Below are positions 58,103 to 64,000 of a stretch of 64,000 nt of DNA, one piece after another. The DNA comes from Streptomyces alboniger (GTDB taxonomy: Bacteria > Actinomycetota > Actinomycetes > Streptomycetales > Streptomycetaceae): the NCBI RefSeq assembly GCF_008704395.1, contig NZ_CP023695.1, forward strand, positions 2,046,001 to 2,110,000, written 5' to 3'. Positions within the stretch are counted from its first letter, which is position 1. Every line of letters begins with the position of its first letter. Below the pieces are notes generated by a model. It did not search any database and was not told the origin of the DNA. It saw nothing but the letters and a program-made list of their open reading frames with translations. A program made the position numbers and the translations under genes.

Positions 58103-59049
58103 TCCAGGACGTTGCGCAGGGTGGTGTCGATGATCTGGCCGACCGCGTCCGCGGTGTAGTAGGCCTGGTGGGAGGTGACCACCACGTTCGGGAACGTCAC
58201 GAGGCGGGCCAGGGTGTCGTCCTCGACGACCTCCAGGGACTTGTCGAGGAAGAACAGGCCCGCCTCGGCCTCGTACACGTCCAGGCCGACGCCCGTGAAA
58301 CGCCCGGCGCGCAGCTCCGCCACGAGGGCCTCGGTGTCGATCAGCCCGCCGCGGCTGGAGTTCACCAGGATCGCGTCGTCCTTCATCGTCCGCAGCGCGG
58401 CGGCGCCGACGATGTGCTGGGTCGAGGGGAGCAGCGGCACGTGCAGGCTGATCAGGTCGGCCTCGGCGAAGAGCTGCTCCTTCTCCACGTACGTCATGCC
58501 CAGCTCGACGCAGGCGGGGTTCCGCACGGCGTCCCAGCCGAGCAGCTCCATGCCGAAGCCGTGCGCGATCCGGGTGAACGCCTCACCGATCTTGCCGGTG
58601 CCGAGCACGCCGACGGTGCGGCCGCGCAGATCGCGGCCCATCAGGCCGTCGAGGCGGAAGTCGAAGTCGCGGGTGCGGTTGCTCGCGCGGACGATGCGGC
58701 GGTTGACGGCCATCGCGAGGGTCCAGGCGAACTCGGCCACGGAGTACGGCGAGTAGTACGAGACGCGGGCGACGGTCAGGCCGAGGCGCTCGGCGACCTG
58801 GAGGTCGATGTTGTTGAACCCGGTGGAACGCTGGGCGATCATCTGCGTGCCACCGGCGGCGAGGGTTTGCAGCACGTGGTTGTCCAGGGTCGCGTTGACG
58901 CTGGAGGAGATGATCTCGTAACCCGCGGCGATGGGGGCGGTGTCCTCGTTCAGGAAGACGTCGAGACAGCGGACGTCGTGGTGTCCCTCGAAGGCCTTCT
59001 CGATCAGCGGGCGCTCGTCGGACTGCACGCCGAATGCGAGGATCTCCAT
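58045..59049 (-). CDS. D-2-hydroxyacid (D-lactate type) dehydrogenase
   Basis: 334-aa NAD-dependent enzyme. The NAD loop is GVLGTGKIGEAFTRIAHGFG, with catalytic Arg in LVNSSRGGLID, Glu in VYEAEAG and His in SHQAYYT. The FFLDKS block places it with D-lactate dehydrogenases (LdhA/VanH). It probably reduces pyruvate to D-lactate, but other 2-keto acids are possible. ATG 59049. The 3' end overlaps trpEG by 58 nt on the opposite strand. Confidence 0.92.
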   Translation of the reverse strand: MEILAFGVQSDERPLIEKAFEGHHDVRCLDVFLNEDTAPIAAGYEIISSSVNATLDNHVLQTLAAGGTQMIAQRSTGFNNIDLQVAERLGLTVARVSYYSPYSVAEFAWTLAMAVNRRIVRASNRTRDFDFRLDGLMGRDLRGRTVGVLGTGKIGEAFTRIAHGFGMELLGWDAVRNPACVELGMTYVEKEQLFAEADLISLHVPLLPSTQHIVGAAALRTMKDDAILVNSSRGGLIDTEALVAELRAGRFTGVGLDVYEAEAGLFFLDKSLEVVEDDTLARLVTFPNVVVTSHQAYYTADAVGQIIDTTLRNVLDYTEGRRSENVLVPAAARI

Positions 59050-59135
59050 GGCGTGAGTCTATGTACCGCCTCCCGGGACGGCACCCGGAGCTTTGGCCGG
59101 GGCCGTCCCTCGTGCGACTCCATCCGCGGGCCTTC

Positions 59136-59177
59136 GTGGGCTGGTCGCGCAGTTCCCCGCGCCCCTTCGGGGCGCTC
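59136..59177 (-). repeat. Streptomyces-type intergenic palindromic repeat, copy 2
   Basis: 42-bp element with a GCGCCCC-TTC-GGGGCGC hairpin (arms 59159-59165 and 59169-59175). It matches copy 1 at 43835-43877 except for two substitutions and one indel. It lies 4 nt beyond the pfkA stop, suggesting terminator use. Confidence 0.85.
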
Positions 59178-59180
59178 TGC

Positions 59181-60218
59181 TCAGCCGAAGAAGACGCCGA
59201 CCTCCGTGTACAGCGCCGGGTCCACCGTCTTCAGTTTGGCCGTCGCCTCCGCGATCGGGACGCGGACGATGTCCGTGCCCTTGAGCGCGACCATCTTGCC
59301 GAAGTCGCCGTCGCGCACGGCCTCGATCGCGTGCAGGCCGAAGCGGGTGGCGAGCCAGCGGTCGAAGGCGCTCGGGGTGCCGCCGCGCTGGACGTGCCCG
59401 AGGACCGTAGTGCGCGCCTCCTTGCCGGTGCGCCCCTCGATCTCCTTGGCGAGCCACTCGCCGACCCCGGAGAGGCGGACGTGCCCGAAGGAGTCCTGCG
59501 TACCGTCCTTGAGGACCATCTCGCCGTCCTTGGGCATCGCCCCTTCCGCGACGACGACGATCGGGGCGTACGACGCCTTGAAGCGCGAGGTCACCCACGC
59601 GCAGACCTGGTCGACGTCGAAGCGCTGCTCGGGGATGAGGATGACGTTGGCGCCGCCCGCGAGGCCCGAGTGCAGGGCGATCCAGCCCGCGTGCCGGCCC
59701 ATGACCTCGACGACGAGAACACGCATGTGGGACTCGGCGGTGGTGTGCAGCCGGTCGATCGCCTCGGTCGCGATGCCGACCGCCGTGTCGAAGCCGAAGG
59801 TGTAGTCGGTGGCGGAGAGGTCGTTGTCGATGGTCTTCGGAACGCCGACGACCGGGACGCCGTACTCGTCGGTGAGGCGCGCGGCGACACCGAGCGTGTC
59901 CTCTCCGCCGATCGCGATCAGGGAGTCGACCTCGTACTTGGCGAGGTTCTCCTTGATGCGGCGCACGCCGTTCTCCGCCTTGAACGGGTTGGTGCGCGAG
60001 GAGCCGAGGATGGTGCCGCCGCGCGGCAGGATGCCGCGGACCGCCGGGATGTCGAGCGGGACGGTGTCGCCCTCCAGCGGACCGCGCCAGCCGTCCCGGA
60101 AGCCGACGAAGCCGTAGTCGTACTCCTGAACGCCCTTGCGGACGATGCCCCGGATGACGGCGTTGAGCCCGGGGCAGTCGCCGCCCCCGGTCAGTACGCC
60201 GATTTTCTTGGCCCCCAT
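59181..60218 (-). CDS. pfkA: 6-phosphofructokinase
   Basis: 345-aa PfkA-type enzyme phosphorylating fructose-6-phosphate. ATG 60218 (MGAKKIGVLTGGGDCPGL) follows AAGGGA. The substrate blocks include PKTIDNDL and VEVMGRHAGWIAL. The nucleotide-site loop reads GGEDTLG, where enterobacterial ATP enzymes have GGDGS; GGEDT occurs in actinobacterial PFKs, including an Amycolatopsis PPi-dependent one, although Streptomyces enzymes with it use ATP. Donor specificity is therefore likely ATP but not certain. Confidence 0.95.
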   Translation of the reverse strand: MGAKKIGVLTGGGDCPGLNAVIRGIVRKGVQEYDYGFVGFRDGWRGPLEGDTVPLDIPAVRGILPRGGTILGSSRTNPFKAENGVRRIKENLAKYEVDSLIAIGGEDTLGVAARLTDEYGVPVVGVPKTIDNDLSATDYTFGFDTAVGIATEAIDRLHTTAESHMRVLVVEVMGRHAGWIALHSGLAGGANVILIPEQRFDVDQVCAWVTSRFKASYAPIVVVAEGAMPKDGEMVLKDGTQDSFGHVRLSGVGEWLAKEIEGRTGKEARTTVLGHVQRGGTPSAFDRWLATRFGLHAIEAVRDGDFGKMVALKGTDIVRVPIAEATAKLKTVDPALYTEVGVFFG

Positions 60219-60352
60219 GGAGGAGTCCCTTCGCCTCAGTGACCTGACGCGAGTCACGCTAATGGTGATCCAGGTCACTCAGGGACGGGGTGGACGGTCA
60301 ATTCCTCTGCCACGCTGGGGAGTTGATCACGAGCGTTCACTCTTACGAGGGG

Positions 60353-61111
60353 TCACGCGTCGTCGGCCTTGTCGGCCTTGTCGGCCTTGTCGATGCCTCG
60401 CTCTATCGCGTACCGCACCAGCTCCACCCTGTTGTGCAACTGGAGCTTGCCCAGGGTGTTCTGGACGTGGTTCTGCACGGTGCGGTGGGAGATGACCAGG
60501 CGCTCGGCGATCTGCTTGTAGCTCAGGCCCTTGGCGACCAGGCGCAGGACCTCCGTCTCGCGGTCGGTGAGCCGCGGCGCCTTGGAATCCTCCGGGGTGC
60601 CCGCGGCGGGCTCGGTGGCCAGGCGGCGGTACTCGCCGAGGACCAGGCCCGCGAGGCCCGGCGTGAAGACCGCGTCGCCGACGGCCGTGCGGCGCACCGC
60701 GTCGACCAGCTCTTCCGTGGACGCCGACTTCAGGAGATAGCCGGTGGCGCCGGACTTGACCGCCTCCAGGACGTCGGCGTGCTCGCCGCTCGCGGAGAGG
60801 ACGAGGACGCGCAGCGCGGGGTTGGCGGCGACCAGTTCCTTGCAGACCTGGACGCCGGGCTTCAGCGGGAGGTTCAGATCCAGGACCAGGACGTCGGGGG
60901 CGGCGGCCTGCGCGCGGCGGACGGCCTGCTCGCCGTCCCCCGCCGTGGCGACCACGTCGAGACCGGCCTCGGCGAGGTCACGGGCGACGGCGTCCCGCCA
61001 CATGGGGTGGTCGTCGACGACCATGACCTTGACGGGGACCGCTCCCCCGCCGGTGTCCGTGGCCGGTTCCCGCGGATCCGCCTGCCGGTCCAGCTGACTC
61101 TGCTCGCTCAT
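60353..61111 (-). CDS. LuxR/NarL-type response regulator
   Basis: 252-aa regulator. The receiver domain (about 27-140) has acidic D33-D34, phospho-acceptor D78 (LVLDLNLP) and a conserved Lys in YLLKSAS. The C-terminal LuxR HTH (about 180-240) is LTDRETEVLRLVAKGLSYKQ. It ends in a KADKADKAD repeat encoded by 9-bp direct repeats. ATG 61111 overlaps the kinase stop by 4 nt. Regulon unknown. Confidence 0.95.
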   Translation of the reverse strand: MSEQSQLDRQADPREPATDTGGGAVPVKVMVVDDHPMWRDAVARDLAEAGLDVVATAGDGEQAVRRAQAAAPDVLVLDLNLPLKPGVQVCKELVAANPALRVLVLSASGEHADVLEAVKSGATGYLLKSASTEELVDAVRRTAVGDAVFTPGLAGLVLGEYRRLATEPAAGTPEDSKAPRLTDRETEVLRLVAKGLSYKQIAERLVISHRTVQNHVQNTLGKLQLHNRVELVRYAIERGIDKADKADKADDA

Positions 61112-62355
61112 CGTGTCCTTCCTGCCTTCCCCCGTGTGTCCCGCGCCGCTTCGCGCGGGACTTTCAGTTCCACTTCCGTGCCCTGGCCCGGCACCGAGAT
61201 CAGCTCGGCCGTGCCCCCGATCTCCCGCAGCCGCCCCCTGATCGACAGGGCGACGCCGAGACGCCCCTCCCCCTCGGCCTCGGCGAGGCGGCCCTCCGGG
61301 ATGCCGGGCCCGTCGTCCCTGACCGTGACGATCACCGCGCCCGGCTCGTCCTCGACCAGGATCCAGGCGTGCGCCTCGGGTCCGGCATGTCTGCGGACAT
61401 TGTCCAGTGCGGCACTGACAGCGGCCGCCAGTTCCCTCGCGGCGGGCGGCGCGAGGAGCACCGGGGCCCCCGGCTCGGAGAGCGTCACCTTCGACCCGGC
61501 GTGCCGGGCGAGGAGCGGGCGCAGATCGCGGGGCACCGAGCCGTCGGCGTCGTACTCCTCGTCCGGTTCCTCGACGGCACGTACGAGCGCGCCCTGCGAG
61601 GCGTCCTCCGAGACGTGCGAGGCGGGCACCAGCCCCCCGGCGACCAGGGTGCGCAGCGCCACCTCCTGCTCGCCCGCGAGCCGGCCCAGCTCCGCCGCCT
61701 CGCCGCCGATGGCGGTGCCGCGCCGCTGCACCATGGCGAGGACCTGGAGGACGCTGTCGTGGATGTCACGGGCGAGGCGTTCGCGTTCGCGTGTCGCGGC
61801 CTCGATCTCCAGGGCGCGGGCGAGGGTGCGCTCGGAGGCGCGGGCCACCTCGACGACGTATCCGATGGCGATGGAGGCGATGCAGACGAGCAGGACGTTG
61901 TGGACGGTGTCGCGGCTGAACGCGCCGCGCTGCACCACGTTGGCGACGCCCACCAGCAGGGACGCGAAGGCCGCCCAGCGCCAGCCGCCCTTGATGGCGT
62001 AGGCGAGGACGGCCCCGGCGGTCCATATGGAGGGCAGCGTCGGGCCGCCGTCGAGGATCCGCTGGTGCGAGTAGGCCAGCGGCGTGAGCAGGATGCCGGC
62101 GATGGCCACGGTCAGGTCGATGACGAGGAACCGCTTGGTGCAGCTCGCGGCGTTCGCCACGCGGGGCAGCGTGCCGATCGTCCAGGCGGCGAGCACGACG
62201 AAGTAGGCGATGGCCACCCAGGGGTGGTCGAGCTTCTCGTGCGCCGCCGCGAACAGCCCGATCGCGTACAGCATCGTCAGGACGCGGTAGCCGACGAGCG
62301 CGCGCCAGAGCGGCTGCTCGACCGACATCCGCATGACTCTCTCGCGCTTGGCCAT
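61108..62355 (-). CDS. Sensor histidine kinase, HisKA_3 (MacS-like)
   Basis: 415-aa membrane kinase. Five to six hydrophobic helices lie at about residues 20-170. The dimerisation/phosphoacceptor motif is ERERLARDIHDSVLQVLAMV with H199. The HATPase domain has AALDNVRRHAGPEA, RDDGPGIPEG and LGVALSIRGRL. ATG 62355 follows GGTGGGGG; GTG 62364 is an alternative. Paired with the LuxR regulator by a 4-nt overlap. The signal is unknown. Confidence 0.92.
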   Translation of the reverse strand: MAKRERVMRMSVEQPLWRALVGYRVLTMLYAIGLFAAAHEKLDHPWVAIAYFVVLAAWTIGTLPRVANAASCTKRFLVIDLTVAIAGILLTPLAYSHQRILDGGPTLPSIWTAGAVLAYAIKGGWRWAAFASLLVGVANVVQRGAFSRDTVHNVLLVCIASIAIGYVVEVARASERTLARALEIEAATRERERLARDIHDSVLQVLAMVQRRGTAIGGEAAELGRLAGEQEVALRTLVAGGLVPASHVSEDASQGALVRAVEEPDEEYDADGSVPRDLRPLLARHAGSKVTLSEPGAPVLLAPPAARELAAAVSAALDNVRRHAGPEAHAWILVEDEPGAVIVTVRDDGPGIPEGRLAEAEGEGRLGVALSIRGRLREIGGTAELISVPGQGTEVELKVPREAARDTRGKAGRTR

Positions 62356-62394
62356 GTCCCCCACCGCCGTCTTCCCGCCCCTGAACGGACGCGG

Positions 62395-63171
62395 CTAGGA
62401 GCCGGTCCGTTCCTTGTCCCCCGACGTGTCCCCCGCCTTCTCCGCCGCCTTCTCGGCCGCCTTTTCGAGCGCCTTGGCGGCCTTCGCGGCCTCGGTGATC
62501 TGGCGCTTCGCGGCCGTCGCGTACATGTCGACGTACTCCTGGCCGGAGAGCTTCATGATCTCGTACATGACCTCGTCGGTCAGCGCCCGCAGCACGAAGC
62601 GGTCCTGCTCCATGCCCTGGTAGCGGCGGAAGTCGAGCGGCTTGCCGATGCGGATGCCGGGGCGCATCAGCTTCGGCATCACCTTGCCGGGCGGCTGGAT
62701 CTTCTCCGTGTCGATCATGGCCACGGGGAGCACCGGCGCACCGGTGGCGAGCGCCACGCGCGCGAGGCCGCCCGGTTTACCGCGGTAAAGGCGTCCGTCG
62801 GGCGAGCGCGTGCCCTCGGGGTAGATGCCGAACAGCTCGCCGCGCTCCAGGACCTCGATGCCGCTCTTGATGGCCGCCTCACCCGCGCCGCGCCCTCCGG
62901 AGCGGTCCACGGGAAGCTGGCCGACGCCCTTGAAGAAGGCGGCGGTGAGCTTGCCCTTCACACCGGGCGAGGTGAAGTACTCCGCCTTGGCGATGAAGGT
63001 CACCTTGCGGTCGAGGACCGCGGGGAGGAAGAAGGAGTCCGAGAAGGAGAGGTGGTTGCTCGCCAAAATCGCGGGGCCCTCGGCGGGGACGTTCTCAAGG
63101 CCCTCCACCCAGGGCCTGAAGCCGAGCTTCAGCGGCCCTCCGATGGCAACCTTCATTGCGCCGTAGATCAA
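62395..63171 (-). CDS. PlsC-type 1-acylglycerol-3-phosphate acyltransferase
   Basis: 258-aa membrane-associated acyltransferase. The NHLSFSD motif (H40, D45) is catalytic and FGIYPEGTRSPDG binds glycerol phosphate. TTG 63171 is chosen because AGGAGG lies 8 nt upstream; an in-frame ATG at 63156 lacks one. The C-terminal 40 residues are a Lys/Ala/Glu-rich helix (ALEKAAEKAAEKAG). It probably makes phosphatidic acid. Located 39 nt after the kinase gene start region, same strand. Confidence 0.92.
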   Translation of the reverse strand: MIYGAMKVAIGGPLKLGFRPWVEGLENVPAEGPAILASNHLSFSDSFFLPAVLDRKVTFIAKAEYFTSPGVKGKLTAAFFKGVGQLPVDRSGGRGAGEAAIKSGIEVLERGELFGIYPEGTRSPDGRLYRGKPGGLARVALATGAPVLPVAMIDTEKIQPPGKVMPKLMRPGIRIGKPLDFRRYQGMEQDRFVLRALTDEVMYEIMKLSGQEYVDMYATAAKRQITEAAKAAKALEKAAEKAAEKAGDTSGDKERTGS

Positions 63172-63366
63172 ACCGAGTGCCTCCTGTTTCTGTGGATCAG
63201 ACCTTAACCCGGGGTACGGCCAATGGGCCCGACGACCCTGGTCGGTGTCAGTCCGGTCGCGTACGGTGAAGTACTCCTCTCCACTCCTCGCAAGCTGTCA
63301 CCCCCTTTTTTCACACCCCCCTTGCCCCATCAGCCCCGTTGTCACATCTCACGAAGGAGACCGAAG

Positions 63367-64000
63367 GTGCCGGTCCTCCCCGGAGCCGAGCCGTTCCGCC
63401 ACGAAGGCGGCGAGGTCGGCGTCCTGCTCTGCCACGGCTTCACCGGATCCCCGCAGTCGCTGCGCCCCTGGGCCGAGTATCTGGCGGAGCGCGGCCTGAC
63501 CGTCTCGCTGCCGCTCCTTCCCGGGCACGGCACCCGCTGGGAGGACATGCAGGCCACCGGCTGGCAGGACTGGTACGCGGAGGTGGAGCGCGAGCTGCGC
63601 GGCCTCCTGGAGCGGTGCACGCGGGTCTTCGTCTTCGGCCTCTCGATGGGCGGCACGCTCACGCTCCGCCTCGCGGCGAAGCACGGCGACGCCATCAGCG
63701 GCATCGTCCTGGTCAACCCGGCGAACAAGCTGCACGGCCTGTCCCCCTACGCGCTGCCGGTCGCCCGGCACTTCGTACGGACGACGAAGGGCATCGCCAG
63801 CGACATCGCCAAGCCCGGCTCGGTGGAGATCGGCTACGACCGGGTGCCCCTGCACTCCGCGCACTCCATGCGCGTCTTCTTCCGCATGGTCGACGGGGAA
63901 CTGCCGCAGGTGACCCAGCCGTTGCTGCTGCTCCACAGCCCGCGCGACCACGTGGTGCCGCCCGCCGACTCGGCCCGCGTCCTCAGCCGCGTCTCGTCCA
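63367..64000 (+). CDS. Alpha/beta hydrolase (carboxylesterase/monoacylglycerol lipase type), partial
   Basis: Visible 211 codons of an alpha/beta hydrolase; it runs off the right edge. GTG 63367 follows AAGGAG. Oxyanion segment LLCHGFTGSPQSL, nucleophile elbow FGLSMGGT (S93) and the acid-loop LLLLHSPRDHVVPP are present. The final catalytic His lies beyond the window. Est30/YvaK-like carboxylesterases share this pattern; substrate unknown. Confidence 0.88.
   Translation, partial: MPVLPGAEPFRHEGGEVGVLLCHGFTGSPQSLRPWAEYLAERGLTVSLPLLPGHGTRWEDMQATGWQDWYAEVERELRGLLERCTRVFVFGLSMGGTLTLRLAAKHGDAISGIVLVNPANKLHGLSPYALPVARHFVRTTKGIASDIAKPGSVEIGYDRVPLHSAHSMRVFFRMVDGELPQVTQPLLLLHSPRDHVVPPADSARVLSRVSS

Overview
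The window is a contiguous stretch of a high-GC actinobacterial chromosome, almost certainly Streptomyces. The grounds are extreme third-position GC, frequent GTG and TTG starts, short genes packed with 4-nt overlaps, a full division and cell-wall (dcw) cluster in the Streptomyces arrangement with sepF, sepG and divIVA, and family-level matches such as the SAV_6107 HEPN family, SepG and the H1-tailed DksA/TraR protein. No insertion sequence, prophage, CRISPR array, rRNA or tRNA gene was seen. The content looks like conserved core chromosome rather than an accessory island.

Layout. 1-3.0 kb (minus): end of a Na+/H+ antiporter, a GNAT acetyltransferase, an RluD-type pseudouridine synthase and lspA. 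3.1-8.1 kb: a DksA/TraR zinc-finger protein with a histone-H1-like tail (minus), divergent from ileS (plus), which has a class II T-box leader and a TTG start. 8.2-26.0 kb (all minus, transcribed from rsmH towards divIVA): rsmH-ftsL-ftsI-murE-murF-mraY-murD-ftsW-murG-ftsQ-ftsZ-pgeF-yggS-sepF-sepG-divIVA. 26.4-32.1 kb (plus): beta-carbonic anhydrase, then a MoxR ATPase / DUF58 / TgpA transglutaminase set. 32.2-34.4 kb (minus): DUF3040 membrane protein, SAM methyltransferase and a SAV_6107 HEPN protein. 34.5-40.6 kb (plus): a degenerate ABC ATPase, a YhgE/Pip membrane protein and a TetR regulator with a probable operator, then DUF4126 and a CrtI-like oxidoreductase. 40.6-45.1 kb (minus): Tyr/Gly/Gln-tailed membrane protein, metF, thiE, an Rv2175c-like DNA-binding protein and an FAD-dependent reductase. 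45.2-47.6 kb (plus): TPP riboswitch followed by thiO-thiS-thiG. 47.7-52.6 kb: PASTA Ser/Thr kinase, endonuclease IV-like protein, His-rich DUF4396 protein behind a CsoR-like operator, YedY-like oxidoreductase (minus) and bfr. 52.6-55.4 kb (minus): bfd with an iron box, class II DAHP synthase and an SRPBCC protein. 55.4-58.1 kb (plus): TetR regulator, trp leader peptide with attenuator, fused trpEG. 58.0-63.2 kb (minus): D-lactate dehydrogenase-like protein, pfkA, a two-component system and a PlsC-type acyltransferase. The window ends inside an alpha/beta hydrolase on the plus strand.

How the parts work together. The dcw block supplies peptidoglycan precursor synthesis (MurE, MurF, MurD, MraY, MurG), septal synthesis (FtsW, FtsI with FtsQ and FtsL), the Z-ring and its anchors (FtsZ, SepF, SepG), and polar growth (DivIVA). 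The flanks hold aromatic amino-acid entry and branch enzymes (DAHP synthase, TrpEG), thiamin thiazole synthesis, one-carbon metabolism, iron storage and release, and upper glycolysis. Regulation visible in the DNA includes a T-box, a TPP riboswitch, a Trp-codon attenuator, an iron box, a CsoR-type copper operator, TetR-type palindromes and several strong terminator hairpins.

The gene order from rsmH through DUF3040, metF, the Rv2175c-like protein, the PASTA kinase and DAHP synthase to the acyltransferase parallels what I recall of the Mycobacterium tuberculosis Rv2165c-Rv2182c region. No new multi-gene system is clearly demonstrated. The best leads are the His-rich DUF4396 gene with a CsoR-like operator, the ABC/YhgE/TetR unit with degenerate ATPase motifs, 11-bp phased repeats upstream of metF, and the kinase / Rv2175c-like pair.
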